Counted from the first letter of the stretch, positions 33,745 to 41,835 are shown. The stretch is 42,923 nt of DNA from an uncultured Erysipelotrichaceae bacterium (GCA_900317165.1 ONFU01000012.1:1-42923), one strand, 5' to 3'. Numbers and translations: made by a program. Notes: generated by a model from the letters alone, not told the origin.

Positions 33745-33772
33745 AAAGGCCATCTCGGCATTTGAGATGGCC
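33745..33772 (-). terminator. Terminator of the EF-G-like gene
   Basis: GGCCATCTC (33748-33756) and GAGATGGCC (33764-33772) form a perfect 9-bp stem. On the minus strand it is followed by TTTTTCC. It lies 21 bases after the gene's stop. Confidence 0.85.
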
Positions 33773-33792
33773 TAGGAAAGAAGGGATGGTCT

Positions 33793-35847
33793 TTAGTTTT
33801 GTTCGACCGCGTTTTCCTTGATGACTTTGTCCTTGAGGTATTCTGGGACTTCCTCGTATTTGTAGAATTCGCGGTTGAAGAAGCCGGAGGACTGGGTGAT
33901 CGATTTGAGCTGGGTCGTGTAATCGATGACCTCGGCCTCAGGGATAAGAACCTCGATCTCCTGGTTACCGAAGTCCTTCTCCTCGATATTCTGGATCCTC
34001 GCCCTGCGGGTATTCAAATCGGAGAGGACGGAACCGGTGAAGCGGGATTCGACGTTGACGCGAAGACGGAGAATCGGTTCAAGGATGATCGGTTTGCATT
34101 TTGGATAAGCGTCCTTGAAGGCGAGGATCGCCGCCATACGGAAGGCTTGCTCGTTGGAATCGACCGGATGGTATTTGCCATCGATCAAGACGCCCTTGAC
34201 CCCAATGACCGGGAATCCTGCTAATGGGCCCTTGGTGAGGGCTTCGAAAAAGCCTTTTTCGACCGCGGGGAAGTAATTCTTCGGGACCGCGCCGCCGAAG
34301 ACATCCTCTTCGAAGACGCTTTCCTCGGCAGGTTCGAACCTCATCTTGACGACGCCATAGAAGCCGCTGCCGCCAGATTGCTTAACATATCTTCCATCGC
34401 CTTCCGCGGTGCCCTTGATGGATTCGCGGTAGACGACTTTCATTTTCTCGGTCTCGACGGGGATCTTGTAGATGGTCTTTAGCTTATCGATGACGAAATC
34501 GAGATGGGAATCGCTGACGCCGCCAAGGAGGAGCTGCTTGGTCTCGTTGTTGCGGTGGATCTCAAGGCAAGGATCCTCCATTTGGATCTTGTTGAGGGCT
34601 GGGACAAGCTTGCCTTCTAATGTCTTATCGACGATGAGGGCCTTGAATAAGACGGCGGTTGGGTATTTGACGGGCTTATAGATGGTGACGTTCTTGGGGG
34701 CGCTTAAACTATTGCCGGAATTTACGCCATCGAGTTTGGTGAGGGCCGCGATATCGCCAGCGCGGAGTTCGTCGACGGGATCGAGCTTCTTGCCGGTCAT
34801 GACGAAGAGCTGGGAGATGCGCTGGGTGTTGCCATTAACATAGACATCGTCGCCTGCATGGAGGACGCCGGAGCAGATCTTCGCGATGTTGATGACTCCG
34901 GAATAGGGGTCGACGATGGTCTTGAAGACATAGGCGGAGAAGGGTTCGTTATCCGCGGTTGGGCGGACGACTTCCTTGCCGTTTTCATCCTGGGCCTCAA
35001 GAGGCTTGAGATCTGCGGGGTTAGGAAGGTAATCGATAAGCATGTTCATGAGGGTCTGCACGCCGATATTCTTGTTCGCGGAACCGACGATGACCGGGAC
35101 GATATCGCCCGCGATGACCGATTGTTTAAGGGAGGTACGGATTTCCTCTTGGGTGAATTCCTCACCCGCGAAGAATTTCTCGAGGAGTTCGTCGTTGACT
35201 TTGGCGACTTCCTCGACGATGGTGTTATGGAGTTCGAAGACCTTATCGCGCTTATCGGGATAGATCTCGGCCTCAACGCATTCCTTGCCATTATAGATAT
35301 GGGCCTTAAGGTCGACGGCATTAGCAAAGCCATCGAATTGGTCATCGTGGCCAAGCGGATAGCAGAACGAGATGACGTTCTTGCCGAATTTCTCACGGAT
35401 TTCCTCCATGAGGACGTCGAAATCAATCTGTTCCTTGTCCATCTTGTTGATGAAGATGAAGGTCGGGACGCCTTTCTTGCGGAGTTGTTTCCAATGCTTC
35501 ATCGTGACGACTTGGACGCCGACGGAGGCGTCGATTACGAGGACCGCGCCCTTGATGACTCCGGTGACCCCGATGACTTCGGAGATGAAGTCGTCGTTGC
35601 CCGGAACGTCGATGACGTTGATCTTATGGTCACCGACATAAAGAGGGATGATGGAGGTTTGGACGGAACCGCCGCGCTTTTGTTCGCTTTGGGTGTAGTC
35701 GCTGATCGTGGTCTTCCTTTCGACGCTTCCCTTCTCAGGGATTAATTTAGCAACGTAAGCCATCGATTCGACGAGGGTGGTTTTGCCGCTTCCTTGGTGG
35801 CCCAAAATGGCTACGTTACGGATTTGGCTGGCATCATAGCTTTTCAT
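33793..35847 (-). CDS. Elongation factor G-like GTPase (EF-G paralogue)
   Basis: A 684-residue protein with the five-domain EF-G layout: G domain (1-280), domain II, then III-V with GLLLGG-type SDSHLDFVIDKL, DGRYVKQSGGSGFYGVVKMRFEP, PVIGVKGVLIDGKYHPVDSNEQAFRMAA and a complete C-terminus. The G1 motif is GHQGSGKTT and G4 is INKMD. The G3 motif reads DVPGNDDF where standard EF-G has DTPGHVDF, so the catalytic His is replaced by Asn84. The switch I region (SDYTQSEQKRGGSVQTS) also differs from the RGITI type. These are traits of the FusA2/EF-G2 paralogue group rather than of the main EF-G, which is normally next to rpsG and tuf. Role unknown; a stress or slow-growth factor is possible. Confidence 0.88.
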   Translation of the reverse strand: MKSYDASQIRNVAILGHQGSGKTTLVESMAYVAKLIPEKGSVERKTTISDYTQSEQKRGGSVQTSIIPLYVGDHKINVIDVPGNDDFISEVIGVTGVIKGAVLVIDASVGVQVVTMKHWKQLRKKGVPTFIFINKMDKEQIDFDVLMEEIREKFGKNVISFCYPLGHDDQFDGFANAVDLKAHIYNGKECVEAEIYPDKRDKVFELHNTIVEEVAKVNDELLEKFFAGEEFTQEEIRTSLKQSVIAGDIVPVIVGSANKNIGVQTLMNMLIDYLPNPADLKPLEAQDENGKEVVRPTADNEPFSAYVFKTIVDPYSGVINIAKICSGVLHAGDDVYVNGNTQRISQLFVMTGKKLDPVDELRAGDIAALTKLDGVNSGNSLSAPKNVTIYKPVKYPTAVLFKALIVDKTLEGKLVPALNKIQMEDPCLEIHRNNETKQLLLGGVSDSHLDFVIDKLKTIYKIPVETEKMKVVYRESIKGTAEGDGRYVKQSGGSGFYGVVKMRFEPAEESVFEEDVFGGAVPKNYFPAVEKGFFEALTKGPLAGFPVIGVKGVLIDGKYHPVDSNEQAFRMAAILAFKDAYPKCKPIILEPILRLRVNVESRFTGSVLSDLNTRRARIQNIEEKDFGNQEIEVLIPEAEVIDYTTQLKSITQSSGFFNREFYKYEEVPEYLKDKVIKENAVEQN

Positions 35848-35869
35848 AAGACTTTACATTTCTCCTAAA

Positions 35870-36907
35870 TCAGATTCTGAAATATTTGGAATAACGACCC
35901 TTGGTGATGAGTTGGATGCGTCCTTCCTTCAAGAGTTTGGCGAGGGCTTTCTCGATCGTCGATTTGCTGATCGCGAAGAGGATGCGGAGGACCATCGTCT
36001 TGCTGATGGGGGTCGCGGAGTCGTTGATGACCTTGAGGACCTTGTCTTCGCATGTGGCGTCAAGGTCGTTGATCTCCATGATGTAATCGAGTTTGCGGTA
36101 GGCCTCGAGGATGCGGCGGAGGACGAAGGTCACGAAGGCTTCGTAGCTGTTGTCGCTTTCGCTCCAGCCGGTGGAGGAGGTCTCGAAGGCATCGATGTAT
36201 TCGCCTAGATGCTGCTTCATGAGGTAAGGAATCGAGAAATAATCATCGATGTCATAACCGTATTTCTTCAAAAGGAAATGGAGAAGCAACCTGCTGGTGC
36301 GGCCATTGCCGTGGTTATATGGGTGGATGCACATGAAGTCGAGCATGAAGGCGGCGGTGAGGACGAGTTTATTGACCTCGTCATCCTTGGCGGCTTCGTT
36401 GAACTGATAGATGAGGTTATCGAGAAGAGGGACTACTTCCTCTGGGGCCGCGGAGACGAAGATCGTGCGGAAAGAGCCGTCTGGCATCGATTCCTGGATG
36501 TAGTTCTGGCTATCTTTGAAGCGCCCGCCGAACTCGGGGTTATAATCCTTGTAAATATAATAATGGAGGGTGGTTACGAAGCTACGGTCGAGGGTTTGGT
36601 ATTTGTAGACTTCACGAATCAAATCGAGGGCATTAAGGTAACCGACCACCATATGCTCCTGTAGGGTTTGGGGATGGCTCGTCCTTTGGGCAAGGGGGCG
36701 TTCCCTATCTTCCGCGATATAGACGTTGCCGATGGCGTTGGAGCTAACCGCGTTGGAGCGATCGGCCATCGCCATGAGTTCATCGACTTTCTTGACCTTG
36801 GCGATGCCAGCGGTCTTTCCCTTGTAGAATTCGATGCTATTCAACAAGGAAATGATGTTGGGGGTATTTAAAGAAAGCACTGCTCCCTTCAAATTGAACA
36901 TTTTCAT
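35870..36907 (-). CDS. Fic-domain protein with C-terminal winged helix
   Basis: The start at 36907 has AGAGGT eight bases upstream and lies just after a promoter; 345 residues. The Fic motif HPYNHGNGRTSR (residues 195-206) is complete, including the catalytic His, so AMP transfer (or other NMP transfer) to a protein target is expected. An N-terminal helix carries SSNAIGN (55-61), in the place of the inhibitory (S/T)xxxE(G/N) motif, but with no Glu, so self-inhibition may be lost. The C-terminus (SATPISKTMVLRILFAISKS, TIEKALAKLLKEGRIQLI) is a winged helix. No antitoxin gene is beside it. The Fic product may regulate its own DNA target. Confidence 0.9.
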   Translation of the reverse strand: MKMFNLKGAVLSLNTPNIISLLNSIEFYKGKTAGIAKVKKVDELMAMADRSNAVSSNAIGNVYIAEDRERPLAQRTSHPQTLQEHMVVGYLNALDLIREVYKYQTLDRSFVTTLHYYIYKDYNPEFGGRFKDSQNYIQESMPDGSFRTIFVSAAPEEVVPLLDNLIYQFNEAAKDDEVNKLVLTAAFMLDFMCIHPYNHGNGRTSRLLLHFLLKKYGYDIDDYFSIPYLMKQHLGEYIDAFETSSTGWSESDNSYEAFVTFVLRRILEAYRKLDYIMEINDLDATCEDKVLKVINDSATPISKTMVLRILFAISKSTIEKALAKLLKEGRIQLITKGRYSKYFRI

Positions 36908-36928
36908 ATATGTGTACCTCTGGGCATT

Positions 36929-36956
36929 ATTATACACGCTTTTAGGAAAAGTAAAC
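36929..36956 (-). promoter_or_regulatory. Promoter of the Fic gene
   Basis: On the minus strand GTTTAC (36951-36956), a 16-base spacer and TATAAT (36929-36934) make a fair sigma-A promoter 22 bases before the start codon. Confidence 0.55.
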
Positions 36957-37078
36957 CTAATTAAGTAAAAAATATCAAAAAATACCGAATTAAAATAAAA
37001 GTATCGATTTAATCGGCTTTTAACTACGCAAAAACAAGCACTCTTATCCACAAAAATGGAATCGAGGGTAAAAAAATA

Positions 37079-37098
37079 AGGGTCGGAACCCTTTTTAA
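37079..37098. terminator. Small bidirectional hairpin terminator
   Basis: AGGGT-CGGA-ACCCT with TTTT on the plus strand and TATTTTTTT on the minus strand. It bounds one side of the structured RNA candidate at 37130-37348. Confidence 0.5.
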
Positions 37099-37129
37099 CT
37101 CCATCTTTATTCAACCTTTGAAGGAGCAA

Positions 37130-37348
37130 AGGCAAAAGAAAATGGGCACCACGAGGGGGAACGCACTTATCCCCATTAATGCCCTACCATTCACAGGTGT
37201 ACCTTTTGATGGGCCTGGCCTGATCTTTGCCACGCTTTTCTAACGCGTCCAGCCTAAGAGGCCGCAAAGAGGACGGCTTTCGCTGGCTGACTCAAATATA
37301 CACCGGACGAGCCTTTTTGCAATACCCGCTGAAAAGAAAACGGGTTTT
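37130..37348 (+). ncRNA. Candidate structured intergenic RNA, unidentified
   Basis: About 200 bases without a reading frame, GC-richer than the flanks and full of nested pairings: GGGCA...TGCCC enclosing GGGGA...TCCCC (37144-37184), CCAT...ATGG enclosing AGGT/ACCT (37187-37212), CCAGC...GCTGG enclosing GCC...GGC (37249-37286), and GCAAAAG with CTTTTTGC closing the whole (37132-37320). On the plus strand ACCCG...CGGGT-TTTTTT at 37324-37347 is a good terminator. On the minus strand TTGCAA-16-TATATT (37292-37319) looks like a promoter reading the other way toward the hairpin at 37079. The strand is therefore uncertain. I looked for SRP RNA, tmRNA, RNase P and T-box signatures and found none; 6S-like size and closing stem are the nearest resemblance. 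Confidence 0.45.
37324..37347 (+). terminator. Plus-strand terminator before the 173-residue gene
   Basis: ACCCG and CGGGT form a stem with an A-rich loop, followed by TTTTTT and a second T run. No protein gene ends here, so it must end an RNA coming from upstream. Confidence 0.65.
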
Positions 37349-37421
37349 TTCACTTTTTTTCAAAAAAATGAGCCGATTTTCGATTTTCACCACTATTAGT
37401 TAGTAGAGGAACATTTTTCGG

Positions 37422-37943
37422 ATGGGCAAGGATATAAACGTCAAAAACATAGAGGAGGCCGTTAAGAGCCTCAACCATTATGCGGAGAGGGACCGCGGGC
37501 ATTTCGACGTCCGGTTTAGGAACGTCCATCTTTGTACTTTGAATGAAACGGCCGAAAGGACCATCTTCAGGAAGAACGACCTCTACGTCGACGCCTCTAC
37601 TCTCTATGAGTTGATGATGCCCATAGGAGGGCGAGGTTCCCATCATTATCATGGGTTAAAGCCTACCCAAATAATACAAACGCTTTCAAATCTTAAGAAA
37701 GCTGACTGCATCATTCATTCTGAAAAAGAGAGGATTCTACTAGGGGTATACCTTGAGACGGGAATAGATAAATGCATGGTGGTCATAATCGATCCTGAAG
37801 CTACGGTCAAAACCGATTTCCAGGCAAAGGTCTGCAAACTCATCACCATGTATGAATATAGTGAATTCTCAAAGCATCTCAAGAATATACCCAAAGAGTA
37901 CATCATCTTACTAAGATATCCCATAAAGAAAGGAGACACGTAA
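37422..37943 (+). CDS. Unknown 173-residue protein, possible BECR-fold nuclease
   Basis: The ATG at 37422 has GAGGA about ten bases upstream. The protein is soluble with no signal peptide. The first third is charged and helical; residues about 54-150 run LYVDASTLYELMMPI, HYHGLKPTQIIQTLSNLKKA, DCIIHSEKERILLGVYLE, DKCMVVIIDPEA and KVCKLITMYEYSEFSKHL. The order His/Lys-helix, then I-S-E-x-R strand, then V-V-I-I-D strand, then ITMY recalls phage BECR-type (MuF C-terminal) nucleases, but the match is weak and I would not assign it firmly. It stands alone, directly after the structured RNA candidate, and is transcribed the opposite way from its neighbours. Confidence 0.6.
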   Translation: MGKDINVKNIEEAVKSLNHYAERDRGHFDVRFRNVHLCTLNETAERTIFRKNDLYVDASTLYELMMPIGGRGSHHYHGLKPTQIIQTLSNLKKADCIIHSEKERILLGVYLETGIDKCMVVIIDPEATVKTDFQAKVCKLITMYEYSEFSKHLKNIPKEYIILLRYPIKKGDT

Positions 37944-37986
37944 TTCCTTACGCATCTCCTTAGTTATCAGGTTATTTGCTTTTCCA

Positions 37987-38125
37987 TTAGCCTGCGCTGA
38001 TCTTGATCGTGGCCTCTCCCTTAACCTTGGTGACGCCTCCGTTATTATAATAGGCGATCGTTTGGCCCAATGTTTTCCTAGCCTTTATATGGCTCGATTT
38101 GGTGTTCCCCGTCGTTAAGATAGAG
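37987..38125 (-). other. Possible coding remnant overlapping the old degV 3' end
   Basis: One minus-strand frame reads ILTTGNTKSSHIKARKTLGQ, then TIAYYNNGGVTKVKGEATIK, then ISAG and a stop at 37987. It looks like the C-terminal end of a real protein but has no start. It may be the tail of a lost gene brought beside degV, or chance. Confidence 0.25.
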
Positions 38126-38978
38126 GATGCCAAGGCAATGGGGCCCGCAGTGGCATGCCAAGGCAATGGGGCCCGCAGTGGCAGGAGATGGTTCCCCCAG
38201 CCCTGGTGCGGAGGACTTCCCTAAAGCCCGCTTTCTTGAGGGTTTCCTCGGTTTCATCGAGGATCGAGGCGTCTTCGCAGGTCGAATAGGTGATAAAGAC
38301 GACTTCGGGGTCGATGTTGTTGAAGGTGCGGAGGGTGTCATCGACATAGGAGGCGACGAATTTCTTCATCGGTCCGCGGTATTTGGCCCCTGGGCCCATC
38401 TTCCCGTCTTTGACGTAGATCTCGGGACGGAGTTTGAGGAGGTTGGCCCCAAGCATCGCGAGGGCACTGCACCTGCCGCCTTTATAAAGGTAATCGACGG
38501 ATTCGAGGATGAAGCTCGTCTGATCGTTAGCGGTGCGGTCCTCAACGAGACGTTTGATTTCCGCGCCAGGATAACCGGCTTCCGCGAGTTTACGGGCGTA
38601 AATAGCAAGAAGGGCGATGCCGGTGGAGAGAACGCGGGAATCGATGACGTGGACTTTGCCTTCAAATTTCTCAGCGGCCCTAAGTGCGTTAGCGTAGGCG
38701 CTACTCATCTCGGAGGAGATATCGAAATGGACGACCTCGTCATGGTCTTCGAGGAGCTTTTTGAAATGCTCTTCCATCTGGAATTCGTTGACCGCGGAGG
38801 TCTTTGGAAGAAGACCGGTCTTATCGGTATAGGCGAAGAGGTCATCTGGGGAGATTTCACCATCGAGATGGGTTTCTTCCCCTAAGACGAGGGTGAATGG
38901 AACCGTGCGGATATCGAATCTTTCAAGTAGGTTCTTTGGCAAATCGATGGCCGTATCGGAGGATATTGCGATTTTCAT
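38115..38978 (-). CDS. DegV-family fatty-acid-binding protein, C-terminus altered by a duplication
   Basis: A 287-residue DegV protein. DegV (FakB-type) proteins bind a fatty acid and present it to a fatty-acid kinase. Family signs are IAISSDTAIDLPKNLLERFD, VPFTLVLGEETHLDGE, KTSAVNEFQMEEHFKKLLE, DISSEMSSAYANALRAAEKF, VHVIDSRVLSTGIALLAI and SVDYLYKGGRCSALAMLGAN. The normal end would be ISCHCGPHCLGILYLNDGEH with a stop at 38078. A perfect 28-bp tandem duplication (38127-38182) shifts the frame after CHCGPHCLG, giving MPLRAPLPWHPLS and a stop at 38115. The binding pocket is probably intact, but the last strand is changed. Confidence 0.9.
   Translation of the reverse strand: MKIAISSDTAIDLPKNLLERFDIRTVPFTLVLGEETHLDGEISPDDLFAYTDKTGLLPKTSAVNEFQMEEHFKKLLEDHDEVVHFDISSEMSSAYANALRAAEKFEGKVHVIDSRVLSTGIALLAIYARKLAEAGYPGAEIKRLVEDRTANDQTSFILESVDYLYKGGRCSALAMLGANLLKLRPEIYVKDGKMGPGAKYRGPMKKFVASYVDDTLRTFNNIDPEVVFITYSTCEDASILDETEETLKKAGFREVLRTRAGGTISCHCGPHCLGMPLRAPLPWHPLS
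38127..38182. repeat. Perfect 28-bp tandem duplication in degV
   Basis: Two identical units, 38127-38154 and 38155-38182, each starting ATGCCAAGGCAATGGGGCCC. Because 28 is not a multiple of three, it causes a frameshift; removing one copy restores the usual DegV end. Confidence 0.97.
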
Positions 38979-39032
38979 AATGGATGCTCCTTATATTTGG
39001 ACTTTAAGATTTTATCGGTTTATGGCCTCAAA

Positions 39033-40094
39033 TCAATTGAGTTTCTTCTTCCCTTGCCACTTCTTGTAGATACGTGGGTAATATTCCCTCCATAATTCCC
39101 CAACCCTTTCCTTGGAATAGAATTCGGAGAGCTTCTTGGCTTTTTCCGAATAATCCTCGTAATAGGCTTTGTCTTCGGAAAGCTTCCTTATTTGCTCGAT
39201 AAAACCAGGGACGTCGCTTGCCTTCGCGTAATCCTCGAAGAAGATATCGGGATAGATATCGAGGTCGCGGAGGAGGACGGGCTTATAGGAATTGACCGCC
39301 TCGAGGATCGACATCGGCATGAGTTCGGATAAAGAGGGCATGAAGAGGATATCGCTTAGGTTGAAGACCCCATTCATATCCACGCGTTTGACGATGCCAA
39401 GGAAATGGACGTTTGGAGGTGGGTTATCCATGATTTCCTTGAGCTCCTTATAGCCATCCGTCATCGAACCGAAGCTAAAGCCTCCGGCCCAAACGAATTC
39501 GATCTCGGGGAGAGATTTCGCGCATTCGATATAATCGAGGACCCCCTTACGGGTTTGGACCTGTCCGCAGCCAAGGACGACGAAGCGGTCCTTCTTGATC
39601 CCATATCTTTCCTTAAGGGCGTCTATCTCCTCTTTGGGGATAGGGTGGAAATCGTCTTTGCTCACGTAATTAGGGATGAAGGTGATGTTTTCTTCCTTGC
39701 AGCCTAGTTCCACGAGGGGCTTGATGAAAACGGGGTTGACGACGACGATTTCATCGGCCTTCTTATAGGTGGAGATTACGTATTTCTTGAAGATATTGAA
39801 CGCGGGCTTAGGCAATTTGATGGAGCCATCGAGGGTGGAAGGGATGAAATGGACGTAGATGACGTTCACCGTGTGTTTGCCCATCCGTCTTCTCCAGGCG
39901 GGGTCGACCGTATGGACATGGATGATCTGGTTTTTCTCTCCCTTAGGGAGTTTTTCCTTATTGATATATACCGAATAGAGGTCTTGCTGCGCCTTGACCA
40001 AAGAGACCTGTTCCAAATAGGCTGAACCTACACCCTGTCCATCGACGGAAGTCGCGGAGGAGAGCATGCGGATATTGAGTTTTCTATTTTCCAT
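39033..40094 (-). CDS. Glycosyltransferase family 4 (GT-B fold)
   Basis: A 353-residue retaining GT-B enzyme. The N-terminal half has SVDGQGVGSAYLEQVSLVKA, IIHVHTVDPAW, VNVIYVHFIPSTLDGS and ADEIVVVNP; the C-terminal half has VVLGCGQVQTRKGVLDYIEC, the E-x7-E-type block FMPSLSELMPMSILEAVNSY, and a GLPV-like KPVLL. The pattern resembles the 1,2-diacylglycerol glucosyl- or galactosyltransferases of Mollicutes and streptococci, which make membrane glycolipids, so glycolipid or lipoteichoic-acid anchor synthesis is the best guess. No membrane segment is present; these enzymes bind the membrane surface. No second GT gene is beside it. Confidence 0.85.
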   Translation of the reverse strand: MENRKLNIRMLSSATSVDGQGVGSAYLEQVSLVKAQQDLYSVYINKEKLPKGEKNQIIHVHTVDPAWRRRMGKHTVNVIYVHFIPSTLDGSIKLPKPAFNIFKKYVISTYKKADEIVVVNPVFIKPLVELGCKEENITFIPNYVSKDDFHPIPKEEIDALKERYGIKKDRFVVLGCGQVQTRKGVLDYIECAKSLPEIEFVWAGGFSFGSMTDGYKELKEIMDNPPPNVHFLGIVKRVDMNGVFNLSDILFMPSLSELMPMSILEAVNSYKPVLLRDLDIYPDIFFEDYAKASDVPGFIEQIRKLSEDKAYYEDYSEKAKKLSEFYSKERVGELWREYYPRIYKKWQGKKKLN

Positions 40095-40223
40095 GGCCTC
40101 TTTATTTTACCTTTATCTCTTCCTTTAAGGAAGGGCGAGGAATATCGACTATGTCGGCCTAAAAGCGGTGCGATATGGGCAAAAAGGTCTAGAATACATC
40201 CACGAAAGGAGAAAAAAGAGAAA

Positions 40224-40742
40224 ATGGACAAAAAGATTGTGGGATTTATCCAAGGACTTATCTTCGTCGCCTTCGGTATCATCATTGCCGTCGCTGGCGG
40301 AGGAACCGCCCTTGATATCTACCTTGGCATTCTCTGCTGTGTTGGTGGAGCAGCCGCGTTAGCCGCTAGCATCGTCACCCTTACCCGCCGTTCCCCGTTA
40401 ACCTTCGGGATGGTCGCGTTAGGTACGATCCTCCTCACCGTTGGTATCGCCTTATTCACGGATTACCTCACCTTCGCCTCGTTGATCAACTTGTTGGTCT
40501 TCATCCTCATCGGATTCGGCGGTGGAATGATCATCTATGGCATCTATCAGGTCGCTAACCGCGCCCCCGTGCCTGGACTCGTCTCCATTATCATCGGTGT
40601 TGGCGTCATCGTCCTCTGCGTGCTCTTCCTTACGGTTGCTGACTTCCGTCAGGCCTTCTGGATCATCGTCGGTATCCTTGTCGCCCTCTATGGTCTTCTC
40701 GTCTCTGTCACTGCCCTTCTTGATAAGGGTGGCAAGAAATAA
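40224..40742 (+). CDS. Small polytopic membrane protein (DUF308/HdeD-like)
   Basis: A 172-residue protein with about five or six hydrophobic helices and a short lysine end. The Gly-rich helices (VAFGIIIAVAGGGTALDIYL, MVALGTILLTVGIALFTDYL, IGFGGGMIIYGIYQVAN, FWIIVGILVALYGLLVSVTA) recall the DUF308/HdeD group, a guess from composition. AAAGGAG lies 15 bases and GAG 4 bases before the ATG. It has its own terminator. Confidence 0.75.
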   Translation: MDKKIVGFIQGLIFVAFGIIIAVAGGGTALDIYLGILCCVGGAAALAASIVTLTRRSPLTFGMVALGTILLTVGIALFTDYLTFASLINLLVFILIGFGGGMIIYGIYQVANRAPVPGLVSIIIGVGVIVLCVLFLTVADFRQAFWIIVGILVALYGLLVSVTALLDKGGKK

Positions 40743-40768
40743 GAAGAGAAGCCAATCCAAGAAAGATT

Positions 40769-40797
40769 ACGGGTCCCCATGGGATCCGTTTTCTTTT
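40769..40797 (+). terminator. Terminator of the small membrane protein gene
   Basis: ACGGGTCCC and GGGATCCGT pair with a CAT loop (one G-T pair), followed by TTTCTTTT. Confidence 0.75.
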
Positions 40798-40892
40798 ATT
40801 TAATGAGCGATAAAGGCAAAGATAGGCGGAACATGTATGACTTTTTGGTTTATTTCTTTTATGATTCAAGGTAGAGAAAGCGAGATATCCCT

Positions 40893-41831
40893 ATGAAAAA
40901 AGCCTTGTCCTTACTCCTTCTATTGCCCCTAGCTTCTTGTGGCGGTAATAGCGTAACTTCGGTCACCTCCCCCTCTTCTTCTAGCGAGGAAGTTGAGGAA
41001 ATCGAGATCAAATACGAGATCCCCGCGGATGAAGATATTCCCTCTTCTGTTGCAGAGGCTAACGGAGAAGCGATGGATGTCGCGACCGTCAAACGCCTTT
41101 TAGGCCATCCATTAAGCGGGAAAACCATCTATTTCCTTGGCTCTTCCGTCACTTACGGGGCTTCAAGCAACGGGGTCGCGATGGGCGAATACCTCCAAGC
41201 CAAGACGGGCTGTATCTCCAAAAAGGACGCTGTTTCGGGAACCACGATATTCGACGACAACAAAACCGCGAATACGGGGGTTAATTCCTATACGAGGAGG
41301 TTGGTTAATTCCACTGTCTTTGATAAGAACGAGAAAGTCGATGCCTTCATCTGTCAGATTTCCACGAACGACTCCACCAACGATAGGCTGACAAAGCGTG
41401 GCAATATCACCGCAGACGATGTCCTCGATATGGAGGAATTCGATAGGACCACGACCTTAGGAGGAATCGAATTCATCATCTCCTACGTCACCGAATATTG
41501 GAATTGCCCAGTCTATTTCTATTCTGGGGGATATTTCTCCGATGGAACTAATAAAGCCAATAGGGAAAATAGCAATCCTAAGGGAAGCGAATACGGGAAG
41601 TTAGTTGGCCAAGTCAAGCAAATCGCCGAGAAATGGGAGAAAGTCGATTACGCTCATGTCGCGGTCATCGATATGTTCAACGATAAGGAATTCAACGCGG
41701 CTGCTAGCGATAAATACTATTCCTTCGCGATGGCGGATCCTATCCATCCAAGGAAAGCCGGCTACCGTCAATGGTGGACTCCCTATATCGAAGCCTTCCT
41801 AACAAGGGAAACCAATAACTACCAATTCTAA
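40893..41831 (+). CDS. SGNH-hydrolase-type lipoprotein
   Basis: A 312-residue lipoprotein with a signal peptide ending LASC (residues 1-16) and a Ser/Glu-rich stalk. The catalytic domain has nucleophile block IYFLGSSVTYGASSNG, an Asn block ICQISTNDSTND, and the Asp-His pair in MADPIHPRKAGYRQWW, so it should act as an esterase or deacetylase on the cell surface. It is a different subgroup from the SGNH lipoprotein at 13755. No cre-like site is seen before it. A clear terminator follows. Confidence 0.85.
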   Translation: MKKALSLLLLLPLASCGGNSVTSVTSPSSSSEEVEEIEIKYEIPADEDIPSSVAEANGEAMDVATVKRLLGHPLSGKTIYFLGSSVTYGASSNGVAMGEYLQAKTGCISKKDAVSGTTIFDDNKTANTGVNSYTRRLVNSTVFDKNEKVDAFICQISTNDSTNDRLTKRGNITADDVLDMEEFDRTTTLGGIEFIISYVTEYWNCPVYFYSGGYFSDGTNKANRENSNPKGSEYGKLVGQVKQIAEKWEKVDYAHVAVIDMFNDKEFNAAASDKYYSFAMADPIHPRKAGYRQWWTPYIEAFLTRETNNYQF

Positions 41832-41835
41832 GATG

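Noticed and set aside
34858..35745. Long plus-strand open frame opposite the EF-G-like gene
   Set aside because: Shadow of the EF-G frame; no Shine-Dalgarno site and an unnatural Asp/Leu-rich composition.
37130..37348. SRP RNA, tmRNA, RNase P RNA or T-box
   Set aside because: None of the expected conserved cores (GGTCAGG-GGAAGG-AGCAG, a CCA end with tag frame, GAAAGTCC-type P4, or GGGTGGTACCGCG) was found on either strand.
38127..38182. Two 28-bp direct repeats as a possible CRISPR
   Set aside because: There is no spacer between the units and only two copies; it is a tandem duplication inside degV.
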